DNA from: Mytilus galloprovincialis
Lineage: Eukaryota > Mollusca > Bivalvia > Mytilida > Mytilidae
Reading direction: 5' to 3'
Length of the DNA stretch: 64,000 bases
Assembly: GCF_965363235.1 (NCBI RefSeq)
Contig: NC_134844.1
Coordinates: forward strand, 52,014,872-52,078,871
Below the pieces are notes generated by a model. It had not been told where the DNA came from. It saw only the letters and a program-made list of their open reading frames with translations, and made no database searches. Positions within the stretch are counted from its first letter, which is position 1; every line of letters starts with the position of its first letter. Positions 22,491 through 34,868 of this stretch are shown here, piece after piece. A program made the position numbers and the translations under genes.

Positions 22491-23320
22491 TTAAGCAGCA
22501 TGTAAGGAAGTTTGGAACCCGTTCTTTTTGAACAAATTAATCAGCCGAGCACATACGATAGGATCCTCTATTTCAAGATCAATTTCTTCAAATTGTTCCA
22601 AAGGCAATAGGGCATCTGGTACTTTTGCATATCTGGCTACAATAAGCACCAAATGATCGTATATTTTGATATCGGACTGACAAGCCTTCTTTATGGTCAT
22701 AAACACTTTATTCATTTCCAAATGAGACCGACATAAACTTTCTGTCACAATTAAGAATGAAATATTGGATATTTCATAGGCATGTGTGAATGAAGTCAAA
22801 TCACTCTCACCTGGCAAAATACTAGATTGGTATAATTCTGACTTCAAATTTCCAAAAGCTTGCATCAACATTTTGTCTACTTTGTATTTGTTCTGTTTTG
22901 CAATCTGAATATCATCAGCATGATACAAGAACACAACGTCATATTGCGCATCGTGTTTTTGTTTTTGTCTGTATATTGACATCGGGCATCCTGTTAGACC
23001 AGGTTTAGGTTGTGTAAGCAGAAGGAGGGTACATGTACTTGTTTTGTGTAGTTTTAATAACATTTTGATTTCGTACATTAGAATAGTAGGAATGCATATA
23101 TTCTTGTTACCTAATACCAATAATACAATAAAAAGTGATTTGATTTCACTCAGGTGGTCAAATATTGAATGACCTGGTATTACCACATCACGTGAGGAAG
23201 ATAACTGTAAACCACACACTGCTTCTTGTAAACACTGCAGATGTTCTTTGTCTTCCGTGCTACCGATATTTTCCGTTGTTATGTATACGATGTCATTGTC
23301 AACATCTTTGACTGCGTCAT
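22491..23320 (-). other. last exon of the HEPN-TIR gene: tandem TIR-like units
   Basis: An 830-bp exon, phase 1 in, acceptor TTTCTTTCAG, stop TAA at its left end. It encodes two units of similar layout. Unit 1 has DIVYITTENIG, then VIPGHSIFDHLSEIKSLFIV. Unit 2 has YDVVFLYHADD, then ILPGESDLTSFTHAYEISNI and SFLIVTESL. Both show the TIR order of strand A, PG (BB-loop-type) and an I-x-x-S-x-x-x-I/V strand D. Unit 1 is degenerate at its first strand. The tandem arrangement is my reading of the motifs, not a computed match. Confidence 0.65.
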
Positions 23321-26300
23321 CTGAAAGAAATAGTACATTAACCTTTTAATTGTGTTGTACGACACAAATTTGATATTTATATTTATATATTGCATCCTCT
23401 TTCTGGTTATAATCACCTTTTTCAATCTTTTTTCAAATCAATATCGCTTGGTTGTATAATGTTCTGTAAAACTGTAACTCTTTGCTTGTTTAACCTATTA
23501 CCTTTTGTTGTATTATCAACAGCTTAACAATCATGTGCAAATACGTAATGCTTGCCATAAAAATTGAACATGGCTGACGTATTCCTTTATTCATTGGATT
23601 CGTGTATACCAGAATACAGGAACAAAATTATAATAGCTTACTTATTTATACATTCCTGTTTCTGTTTTTTTAATAACGTCATAATATTACAGTTACAATG
23701 TTTGATTTTAAAAATTTTAAATGTTCGTAAAGATAAGGATACTTACTTTATGATTTTTTTAATCATCTGTCAATCATTTTATACAATTCAAACAATTTTG
23801 ATAATAAAACAAATGCAGAATATTTTTTAAGAATATGCTGCCAAAATTGCAGTTTGAAAATTTATCAACCGAATGATTAAACTACTTACAGGCACTGCTT
23901 AATATTTTCGCTCTGACTGGTCCATCTTTTTTCTTACTGTTTCCCTTTTTATGCCAAACAGTGTTGCATTGTGTCATTGTCCTAATGGAAAGGAAGAAAA
24001 ATAGCTACATTTACTTTTTTTTTTAAATCAGAGTAGAAGATATCAAAATAAATAAGGACACTTAATGTCCAATTGAAATAAAATTGAAATCTAAAACTAT
24101 TATAAATCTACCAAATCATTTCAAATGTTCATATGAAGTTAGTCTATCAGACACCACTTTTTAAACTTTTGACCTTTGTCTTACTTCAAACTACTTACAT
24201 TTAGAGATTCAATAGGTGTAATATATTTTATAATTTCTTTGGACAAATGACTGTCTTTATCATATCTCCTCCTTTCAAACCAGGAAATTTACCTCTACCA
24301 ATTTAAAGAAAAAACGATAGTTGTTTTTCGTTTTGACTAACGCTTGTTTATCGGTTTTTATGTACACATCTTTTCTAATTCCCTTGGAGTTCTGTATTTT
24401 ATTTATACCTTTTAGTCAATATACTAAAATATGCGACAAAGCTAATGGATTTGGATTAACTGTGTGGAATCAATGTTGGGAGTTTCTTTTAATCAATGAA
24501 ACTATATATGCAATGATAATAAGAGGGCATTAAAGCATTTAAGAGCACGTTGATATTTTGCAGCACATTCACGTCAGCATAAGGTATGATTTTGACATGT
24601 CATGACTTTCACTAAATACTTGAATTAAAGGCAAAATAGATAGAATTGTCCTATAACATTTATCAAAAATATCGGAAAAACCGACCTAACATCAACAACT
24701 AAACTATTATCTTTTATTTGGGAAGTTGTAATCGTACAATTGAGCCATGTCAGTGTTCCAGACATCGACAGCTAACACGCATTCCAACACTGTGTTTTGT
24801 CTTTGAGCAATGGATAATGATTGTTGACATGAAAGTATATTACCAGTGAACTTGACCGTTGCCTCTAAGGTAAATATGCTTTATGTTTTTTTACATTCGC
24901 GTGTCTGAAACACAACTTTTTATTATTTTCTGATATTTGTCCCATGGTTGCAGCTGTCCCATGGGTGCAGCAAATTAACATTCAGCAATAGAGAATATCT
25001 CATAAAGTAAAATAAGTATTTACTTGTCTATACTCTGGAATTCTTTGTGTTTCATTTCTGGCCCGTTCATGAAATCTGTGGATACAGCTTGTAAGTTTTG
25101 CATAACTGGTCTCAGAATGAATGTTTCTATTGGATATTTCTGCTTGCCCATTCTATTCTGTACTTCACGCCTGTGAAAAATGTTGTATGAATCTTATTAG
25201 TCTGCCATTTTTACAGCTGATTTAGTTTAACTATACCGTAAATAGCGGAAATCAAACGAACATTCAATGTGAAAATACCACTGCATTTTATATATCTTTT
25301 ATTACTTAAGATTCACGTTTCAAATGATTCATAAACCTGGAACAAAAGGATGCCTTTGATACTCGCTGTTATCTACATATATGATAATTTCATTCGTACT
25401 GAAGCATATATTTCTACGAAGATCATTGTCTGATTTGCTGTTTGGTATAATGTGTGTAATGTGAAGGAAAACTTTTTTAAGAAATAATTCAATTAAGTCA
25501 TAATTGTGTTGGACATTTACACATGGCCTCGGTCGATATACTTGATTTTTATCTCACACGTTAGCGACGGATACAATTAACCAAAATAACTTCCGAGGAC
25601 ATGTAAAAATGATTAAAAAAAAACTCTGGTTTGTATGAATTATTTCGAATGTGATAGAACAAAAACGGTAATTTAAAAAAAAGTCAAAGGTAATTTTGCA
25701 GTTTGTATAGCTGTTCTATTTTTCACCCTGTATGACAAAAGCTACAAAATTCAAATAACATTATGTCTTAAATAACCAGTAGAAAAAAATATGTCCAATA
25801 CTTATCGTTCATGTTTATTATTTGTTGACTTGCTGAAATCCATGAATGTGCAAATGATGCAAAAGAGTAGAAAATTAAACAACACGTACCTCAAAACTCC
25901 ATTTAAATGCGATATTGTCTGAATTTCGAACGTATACGTAAGGTATAATTTTCAGCTCGAGAGTTTTCATTGTTATGAGGTTCTTGCTCAAAGATCATTT
26001 GAGAAATTTTGCGGAATTTTATTACCTTTCGATTTTTAACGATTCTTGTTCATTAATTATTTTTTTATGCATTAGAATACGAATAACGGTATTCATTTTC
26101 CATTTGAATACAGCGAAATCCAAATATAGATTCTTATACATGTGGATTTGTAACAACCATTTATATGTTCATCTCTGAGTACAGATATATTGGGATTTTA
26201 TCACGTTCTTGTTTAAAAAGCTAGAGAATCGAGTTATATTAAAATTTCTGTTTTAACATGAGTTGATAACAAATACAAAATACCTCTTCAAATTTCCATC

Positions 26301-28732
26301 ATCTCCATTCCACTTTTGTTGTAAGTCTTTACAATTCTTGTTGGAATACGATAAACTCTTATATCTATGAGGTTGATTTTTGTCGTCTTCTGTTTTGTGG
26401 TCTTTCCTATTAGGATATAGTTATGAAGTTTTAAAACAAACATCAAATAAGTTGAGAACACTATAAAAAATCTTCAATTCTAAATGTGTTGGTTATATTA
26501 TAAAAGGGCATAGTGTATTACTTATTGGACATTGAACAGTATTTACATTTGAGTTGTTTCTTAGTTTGTATGTAATAGAAAGATTTCGGGCCAATCAAAT
26601 GTTTTCCATGTTATAAGGTCTGTAAGAGTGAGTTAATAAAGTAACAAGATATGGTGGTGTGACTGCAAATGAGACAAACATTGTCCAAAGACCAAAGGCA
26701 TTTTATAGCTTGCTGTTAAGTATGAGTTTGCTCCTTGTTGAAGGACGACGGGGACATATAGTTGCTTGCATCTAAGTCGTTTTGTATCTCGTTGATAATT
26801 GTCTCATTTTGGCAATCATACCACATCTTTGTTTCCATATTGGTATCCTAATATGTAGACCTGTTTAATATTAGTGTATGGTTATCATATAAACACATTT
26901 CTTTTCATAACAGTAAACGGCAAGATTGCGTACATCCCCTGTTGAACTATTCTTTTCTGTGATCGTTTTATCTGTTAGTCTTTATGTTTAACCATGTATG
27001 ATTTTTTTTTTCACATGAATTTCCAACGTATTGTTTTTTATATACCTGTGAAATGAAGTGACTGGATTTTCTTTACATGGATCATTCGTAATTCGATTGC
27101 AAGCATAAAATTCCTACAATGTAAAACATAAAAGGCGACCAAAATCGAAAAATATGCAAGTCTTAAATCAATTTTAATGTGGTGTTTGATAAACTTCAAC
27201 AAATGTAATGAAAATATAAATCCATATATAGATAGAATTGAAGAAACGCATCATAACTATTTGCTAATATACATACATATAATTTAAATTCGAAACTAGG
27301 TGTCTGTTTTTGAATTATATCTTGATGTAATAATCAGTTATTCAATTATCCTCATGAAATGGATTTAAAGTTTACCGATACATTCCTCGTTGTCTTGTAA
27401 ATTGTAAGCTGGGGGTAGGTCATCATCATTCCAAGTTCTTTATTGAAATGAAATATACACCATGAATGTATTCTAATCTTCATTTAGTTTTTTTACAAAA
27501 ATATTTGAAAAAATAAAATACAACGTTGCAACAAAATTACTTGCCTTCACTTGCTGGTGGAAGCTTCATTTTAGGGGATTGTGTGACCAAGTCTCCAAAA
27601 AAAGAAAAATGTGTAATCATTTATCATGGGTTTTTTTCTTTAGAATATTAAAATAAATCTCTCTCTCTCTCGGACAGACTTCATTTATGATATTTTCGTG
27701 TTTTGATTATTTCATTTATTCATTTCGTTTAAAAAAGTGAAATATTTTTAGCTTTAATTATTGTTATTAAATAACTAACCTTTTCGTATCGTGTCTTTAC
27801 TTCTTTTATACCCAAAATTTCGTAACATTGAAATCTACTTCCTAAAACTAAAATAACATATGCAAATTTATATGATGTCATGTACAAAATTAATGGTTAA
27901 AAAGAATTCAATCAGTAGTATTCCAGAAAATGAAAGAGATAGACAAGTATGTGTTTTACGATTTGCAGTTATCATGGTTTATAGTTCAACAAGACAAACA
28001 GTTTAAAAAAATCCGTGACATATAGCCCATTTACCGTTCCTTAACCTTTACTCAGGATGTACTTTGCAATGCAGTTTTAACTTTAGTATTCTACAATTTT
28101 TATAGTGGGCAAATCTCTCCTAGGCTTGCAAAATTTATAAGATTGACCCTTTCATGCTTATTTCATGTCTAACACTATAAAGATATACGCAATCAAACCA
28201 ATAACTTACCTTTCAAAATTGCATATTTCCTTCTCATCGATTCGAAAAAGCTCAAGTAAATTGAATTTACACAATTAACGTACGAACATTTCTTCAAATA
28301 AATCTCAAATCGTGTAGCCAATGTTCGTAAATCATTTATCACGTCCACACACAAATTCATCGGAAGTATATTATTGTGAAGTAATATATTCCGAATTCTT
28401 CTGAGGTGGCACACGTCATCATACATATTAAACTTGCCCAAATTGATATTAGTTGACGATGACCTGCCTGGTATGATAATATATCTGATGAGTGTGGAAA
28501 GCATCATAATATCGACTTGTTCTTTACTTTTCGTAACCGCATTGTCAAGATCATGAAGAATTCTCGGAGTAAGCTGGCCAGATGACGGAAGTTGACATAT
28601 GCGTCTACATATTTCTTTTTTGTCGAGCCCAGTACTTTGAACAACATCTGTAAGTATTCTTTTGATCAATTGTCGTATTCTTAAAGTAAATGCACTTTGA
28701 CTTATTTCATAATCTTCAGATAGTGAGACCAT
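22491..28732 (-). CDS. HEPN-TIR protein (DZIP3-type HEPN, linker, degenerate TIR plus TIR)
   Basis: The best in-frame model (- strand, 5' to 3') has exons 28732-28210, 27841-27780, 27113-27046, 26406-26284, 25170-25024, 23945-23890 and 23320-22491, about 602 residues. The start ATG at 28732 has a strong context (GTGGCGATGG), an in-frame stop upstream and an acceptor at 28761, so a 5' UTR exon precedes it. Residues 1-175 form a DZIP3-type HEPN domain: QVDIMMLSTLIR helix, then DDVCHLRRIRNILLHN with an Rx4H motif (R114..H119) as in HEPN ribonucleases. Residues 176-326 are a charged linker. Residues about 335-430 form a TIR-like unit and about 453-595 a TIR domain (YDVVFLYHADD, ILPGESD, ISFLIVTES). 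The usual TIR NADase Glu position appears to be Lys531, so adaptor function is likelier than NAD cleavage. It is probably a cytosolic innate-immune protein. The exon at 23890 has a weak acceptor, and two further candidate exons exist. Confidence 0.72.
25514..25611. repeat. imperfect foldback with GTTAGCGA centre
   Basis: CATTTACACATGGCCTCGG pairs with CCGAGGACATGTAAAAATG across a centre containing CACGTTAGCGACGG. The left arm matches the arms of the larger palindrome at 61295-61456 (..TTTACACATGGCCTGGG..), so both belong to one family. Intronic in the HEPN-TIR gene. Confidence 0.65.
26645..26830. repeat. degraded dispersed repeat family A pair in intron
   Basis: Begins AAGATATGGTGGTGTGACTG and ends GGCAATCATACCACATCTTT, i.e. 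family A termini in opposite orientations at the two ends, with a short middle. It lies in an intron of the HEPN-TIR gene. Confidence 0.5.
27376..27592 (-). other. two candidate extra exons of the HEPN-TIR gene
   Basis: 27592-27541 (or to 27545 with a GC donor, AAG|GCAAGT) and 27437-27376 are each flanked by acceptor- and donor-like sites. Read with a phase-1 entry, the first gives LVTQSPKMKLPPASEG. The second gives an acidic, coding-like TWNDDDLPPAYNLQDNEECI in one phase, but that phase does not fit the next exon. The exon pair 27841-27780 to 27113-27046 joins in frame without them. They may be optional or mutually exclusive exons, or chance. Confidence 0.35.
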
Positions 28733-28760
28733 CGCCACATGTGCGTATATTTACTGGAAT

Positions 28761-30360
28761 CTAAGAAATATTGAATATTATGTACTCAAGATGCAAATAG
28801 TAAATTAGTGAAATACTTGATGAGTTTTAAAAAAGGAACAAATTCCAATAAAATATTACAAAAATTGTATCGTCAATCAAAGATGCTTTTTGATGGTAGA
28901 ATGATTACAAACAATTTATTACAATGATTATTTTTAATTCTTACTGATGTATAGTAGCAAAATTCAGATCAGAACATAAACCTACACAAAAATCAGATAC
29001 CTTTATCTATCTAACTTATATCGATGTTGAGGCATATATTTTAACACTGGTACATCTTAGATTCACATTGCAGTTTATCATGAAAAAAACTATTCGAGAG
29101 AGCCGCTTATTTACCATCAAAAGTTAGTGGCAAACAGATGACAAGTGATTAACATACCAGTGTCACTGATAAAGGCTGATAAATAAAGGCGTGGATACTA
29201 GTATATGAAGGCAGCATTACGTAGTCAGTTCGAATACAAAACAGTCTAAAACAAAAGGATCCCAAACGGGTGTGTCTCATTTCAAAATTTAAAATCTATT
29301 TCAATTCATACGAATGAAGACTATTCGACCTCGATCCAATACCTTAAAAAACATAAATGAAAAGGTATAATTTGACTTGTGTTCACTGGGACGGATTAAG
29401 CAAAAGAAAAAATGTATAGACATACATATTAATTGTTGAGAGCATAATATTGACTTGTAGTTATTTGGTGAGCATTATGAATTACTATCTCATTGACATT
29501 TACCCCTTATCTTCCTTTATTTGTGCAGAATCGATGACAGAAGAAATCCATTTAGCAAGCTGAAACCGTAAGACACGGTAACAACCAACCAGTATGACCG
29601 TAAATCATAACTAAAAAGTATTCGTTTCAGTCGATTTGTTTCATTTTTTTGTCAGAGCTTTTATGTGAAATAGCACATGTTTATTATAAAATGTAAATAT
29701 CAAACAATTTATCGTGTCACTTTTGGCAATAGTAGATACATAAACGCTTGGTATAGGCAGAGTGTTTTTAGACTTAGATTTTTAAATGACCTTCACTCTT
29801 TTTTTAAATGACGATTGGCATATGCATACAGATACGAAGAAAATATTGCGCGAACACTATGTTTTCATCTCTTTCAACTTTAGAAACCTATATCTGAATT
29901 TGATGTTAGAAAATAGTCTTTGTTATTTTCTTAATTTCAAGTTAAAAATCTTTAAAAAGTGGTTAAAAACCTGAAAAAAAAATATATACAAATTATTCCC
30001 ATTGCGCTTTCGAACGTTAATATTTAATTATTCTTTAAAATGACTATAAATACAAGAGAGTCGGAAGATGCACAATTCATCCTGTAAACTGTTTCTTAAG
30101 GTCTAAACATGTCGATTCTGCTTTACTATTCATATCACTTCAGGAATAAATAATTACATTAGATGTATGTTTCGTTATAATACGTTATTCTGATTGGCTA
30201 CACTGCAATCTAGCATTATTCCTGAATCCACTGCATTGCACAATAAAACTTATCATCCATGATGACACGAGGTCCCAAATTAAGTACACAGGTAAATTAA
30301 ATAAAAACTTGATAAAAATCGTGTTTTCACGATTCTAACTAAAAAATGTAATTATAAGTA
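28761..30360. other. 5' flank of the HEPN-TIR gene
   Basis: The non-coding first exon and promoter of the - strand gene should lie here, but I cannot place them. No repeat or other gene recognised. Confidence 0.35.
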
Positions 30361-30507
30361 TTGAATGCTTCTTTTTGTAACTTTATAGGGTTGTAAAAGC
30401 GTTGACTGTGCGCACATTTTTAGGATGAAGCGCTTCCGCGCTTCATACAAAATGTACTTCGGTCAACGCTTTTACACCCCAATGAAGTTACAAAAAGAAG
30501 CATTCAA
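30361..30507. repeat. palindromic foldback element
   Basis: Arms of about 45 bp (TTGAATGCTTCTTTTTGTAA .. AAAGCGTTGAC and its reverse) flank a centre that is itself palindromic (GAAGCGCTTCCGCGCTTC). The whole 147 bp can fold into one long hairpin with a short cruciform at the tip. Confidence 0.85.
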
Positions 30508-32102
30508 GTCTAAAATAAAAAAAAATACCAGTTTTTAAAAAGATGCACGCGTGAAAAAATACTATAAATGAAATGGACGTAACACAGGTATCTGACTGAA
30601 AAGAAATATCCAACTGGCAATAACATTTTTTTACTTTGGCGCGGGTCGAAATACTTTTCTGAAATATCGTTTGCTGTAAGATAGTGTGTACTGCTGCGGA
30701 TACTAATAGTCCATAATACAAGCATACTTAAAAGCTACACCGGTAATGAAATGATTACCATAATAGTTATTACATTGGATTAACCAAACTGAACCAGTCA
30801 ATTGTAATTCGAGAAAATGTTTTTATAACGCCAATTAGAAATTTAAAGTTGAGGGTGACTCATCTTCTTATGTTTAATGTATCAATGTGAAAGTACAAGC
30901 AATTATCATTTCGTAATTTGCACTTTCGTTTCTTCAATACGATTACGTCATGTCTTTTCAAGATATTCGACGGAGGCCCACACAGAGTAGGCATGTTTAG
31001 GATATTAAAGTTAATTAAGAAAATTTGAGTAAATCGGGATCATAAAAGAAAATGTCTTATCTTTCACGTATAAGGTATGTGCAATGCAATTTAAATAAGT
31101 TTTTTTTCTTCTAAAAATTGAAAATTTATCAGATAATTGATAACCATTTGCATTTCACATATTAGTAACGTGCACATTATAGAAACTATAAATTTGTAAA
31201 ATAATTTTCTTCATATTTCTAATAATATTTTATATATTTTAAAGTTGTAACCATTGTTATATCCATGTCTAAAATTAGAAAATTATCTAATGACTGCATG
31301 GATTATATACATATTTTTTTTTCATAAACGAAACTTCCATATTAGGGGAATGCCATGCAAATAACGATAACATGTTTGCATTGATCATGTTGATGATTAA
31401 TTATATATGGTAATCGACATTATTGAAGTAGAAAAAAAAGAGATAGGACGTATGACGTATATTGTTATGACGGGTGTTTAAATTTGACATATTTATATAA
31501 ATAGATATGATATATATATATATTTAAATATCATGAATATATTGATGAAAGAAAGTAAAATGCAATTATGTGTTTACAAGTAATACTTTCATTTCTATAC
31601 TGTTCAAAAATCGGCGTTTCTCCGGGAATTTAAATATACAAGCGTACATATGATACAAATGTCCTGAAATAACATGAAATCTCGCAAAACATAAACAGGA
31701 TAAATGGAAAATACCAGGAAGATCAATAATGGCCACAATGAAAATAACCAAACGAAAACTTTTGAAAGTCTTTACCATGTTTACCATTCTGCTGTAATGG
31801 CTTAAAGTTACCCCTTCGTGATTCCAATTTGTTTTGTTTTTCCAATTACGAAAAAAAACTTAATCTAATTAACACTTACAGTTTTATCAGATCACTTGCA
31901 ATCAAAGATCTCCACTTGATGCACTTCACATGCGTATTAATTGACACTCAATATAGGTCGAGATGGAAAAAACAGTGTATAATATTACTAATCAAAATTA
32001 CCTCCTGAAGAAAATCGATGTTAATCAACTGATCATTTCGATTAAAAAATGTTTCTTTAATTTTCAAAATTAAGCATATTCGAAAATAGTATACATTTCT
32101 GT
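30508..32102. other. intergenic, no recognisable feature
   Basis: AT-rich with a short TA run near 31509. No exon or named repeat recognised. Confidence 0.4.
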
Positions 32103-32250
32103 TTAGGGGTCAGCTGAAGGACATCTCCGGGTGCGGGAGTTTCTCGTTACATTGAATACCCATTGGTGGCCTTCGACTGTTGTCTGATCTATGGTCGGGT
32201 TGTTGTCTCTTTGACACATTCCCCATTTCCATTCTCAGTTTTAGGTTCGA
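32103..32250 (-). repeat. dispersed repeat family C, reversed
   Basis: GGGGTCAGCTGAAGGACATC, GGTTGTTGTCTCTTTGACAC, then CATTTCCATTCTCAGTTTTA. More diverged than the copy at 21215-21362. Confidence 0.7.
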
Positions 32251-32855
32251 CATGATATTATCTAAAAGCACATTCTTCGACGTATACTAAACTTCCAAAA
32301 CATGTATATACCTGAGCATACAAACAGATAAATTGCCATTTACATGAAATCGGTATTGTACCAAGTGTCCTTTAGCAAATTAAAGATTTCTTTCTTATTG
32401 GAAAAATATCCACAATAACACCCCCCCCCCCCAAAAAAAAGGGGGGGCGAAGGCAAATCAAAGATCAAACTATGTCTTTCAGCATGGAAATACTATGTGA
32501 CAGGAGATATCCAGGTCACCGTATACCAATTTTAATCCTCAAGAGTTTGAAATGAAATAAACAAAACAACTCGTTAATTGCTGGGGGGAGACTAATATTG
32601 TCTCCAATTGGTTTCAATGTGAACGCAGCAAACTATAACTCATTGGTGTTTTTCATGTTGCAAATGTTATCGTTTTATACAAATTATAATGTGCACACTT
32701 TTTAGATTTATAGTACTTTGCAAAGCAAAAGCACCTTTTAAAACATGATTTTCTTTCAAATTAAATGCACCAGATACAGTTAATTCTTTTTGTAGATTTT
32801 CTGGATATCATCAGTAGTCAATATATTTACTTCGTATTTAATCTATAATTATTAT
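32251..32855. other. intergenic; C-run/A-run/G-run at about 32420-32447
   Basis: A run of about 12 C, then 8 A, then 7 G. The C and G runs could pair as a hairpin or support quadruplex-type structures. Otherwise nothing recognised. Confidence 0.5.
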
Positions 32856-32859
32856 GTAT

Positions 32860-33600
32860 GAAAAGTAAAATCACACAAATATTGAACCTCGAGGAAAATT
32901 CAAAAAGAAAAGTCCCTAATCAAATCGCAATATCGAAAGCTAAAACAAATCAAACGAATGGATAGCAACGGTCATATTCCTGACTTGGTACAGGCATTTA
33001 CTCATGTATAAAGTGGTGGATTAAAACTTGTTTATAGCTAGCTAAACTTCTCACTTATATGACAGTCGCATCATATTCCATTATATTGACAACGATGTGT
33101 GACCAAAACAAACAGACATGGTAGGTAAAAATGTGGGGAATAGGGGTCATTGTCAAAATTTGGTTACAATCTTAATCACTAAAAATACAAACAAATATGT
33201 TACAAAGAATCACAAAAAGGCATACTAGTATAGACAATGCACATTAGCAAAAAATAAAGACAAGAATTGAAAAATAACCATAACACAATAACAAAATGAC
33301 GGGTTGCATATGTAAGAGTGCTGTCATATGTATAAAAGAAACACAAAAAGGCAAATAGACAAAGCACATTAGCAAAAATGAAAGACAAGAATGCAAAATA
33401 TTTTTCAACAGCACAATGACGAAATGTATATATACAGAGCAACGTCATATGTATAAAAAAAAAATTTAAAAACACAAAAAAGCATATAGACAAAGCACAT
33501 TAGCGCCACATGAAAGACAAGAATGCAAAAATTACCATAGAACAATAACACAATAACTGGATGTATAAGTACAGAGCCACGTCATATGTATAAAACTGAC
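32860..33600 (+). repeat. dispersed repeat family B with ~130-bp tandem tail
   Basis: The family B body (CAAAAAGAAAAGTCCCTAAT, ATTCCTGACTTGGTACAGGC, GACAACGATGTGTGACCAAA) is followed by three units of about 130 bp starting near 33213, 33342 and 33473. Each unit holds CACAAAAAGGCA, GACAAAGCACATTAGC and AACGTCATATGTATAAA-type words. This is the longest B copy in the window. Confidence 0.7.
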
Positions 33601-34868
33601 TAAACAGTAAAAGTATTAATACGTACATTTTCATAAATGTGTTATCATTTATCGAAAAAAGTTTAGATTTTAGCAATTTAACCAGAAAAGCTACGGATAG
33701 TACAGATATTCATACTGCTAAACAAAAGCAGTGATTAGGTTTTTCTGAAAATGTAACTGCATGTATCTGGAATTCGAAAATATGAGATAATAACATTTTT
33801 TAACTTATTTTATCCAGACTAATTGTTCATTTACAACAAGAGGGAAAATAAAATAATCGTTTATTACTTTTAATCAGATGTAATCGGGGAATACGCTTAA
33901 TCAAATGCATTAATGTGCTTTTATCGTTCATATCCGTTTATCTAAAGAGGTTCACAAAATACTTATACCCAATAAAATGATCTCTACAGATTATAATTGG
34001 TACATGGAAGTCAAATAAGGTACTTTACTTTTTTTTGAGAATTGCAAAATTCATAAGATTTGATATATGTTTGTAAATAAATACGAAGCAGCGATTATCA
34101 CAAACAAAAACTACGCAAATATTGCTAATCTTATTCAAAAGTAGTTCATATTCTATGTTTTCAAATTTTATTAAAGTAAGAGTTTGGTGAAAACTCGGAT
34201 TTAACGTTATGTAAATCCCACAGACAAAAATAGGTCAATCGTAATATTTTTTTTAAATAGCTGCCGTGATATTCTTATATCTCAGTATCTATTTAGAAAT
34301 TTGCACCGGTATATTTATCTGTCTGTCATCGGAATGTATGACTCATGTATATATAACTTTACATTAATTTAACGAACAACAGCATAGACTACTGTTGTGT
34401 AATTGCAGACCACCTCACTCAGACGTTCACAGGGGGAGTAAAAATATATCTTACCTAACAATATCTATAGCTTTTTTTTTAAATCTTTTCAAATGCTCCG
34501 AACTCCCTGAAATCCTGATGAATACATGTATTTAAGTTGTTTCTTAGACAATTAACAACAAATCACGTTACTTAAATAATTAATGCATCAAAAAACGCGT
34601 TACACATGTCCATTTTTTAAAGTGTCACTTGATATGCGTATTGATTAACATGGAAGTTCAATGTAAGTCAAAATTAGTAAAAATATACAAGTATATAAAA
34701 TAATGTGGTGGTAATGTGGCTTCTTATGCTATACATATAAAAAATATAATGGGCTACCATAATACTATAATAGTTTCATTATTCGTCATACAACTAAATA
34801 AAAACATTCCATTTTTAGTACAGAATGATTTAATATATATATAATCGTATCATACCATGTGCACACAA
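33601..34868. other. intergenic, no recognisable feature
   Basis: AT-rich. No exon, RNA gene or named repeat seen. Confidence 0.4.

Noticed and set aside
23946..23982. Longer form of the exon before the TIR exon
   Set aside because: All three frames contain stops when the acceptor at 23983 is used.
33200..33493. 97-codon - strand open frame
   Set aside because: Lies wholly in the tandem tail of a family B repeat.
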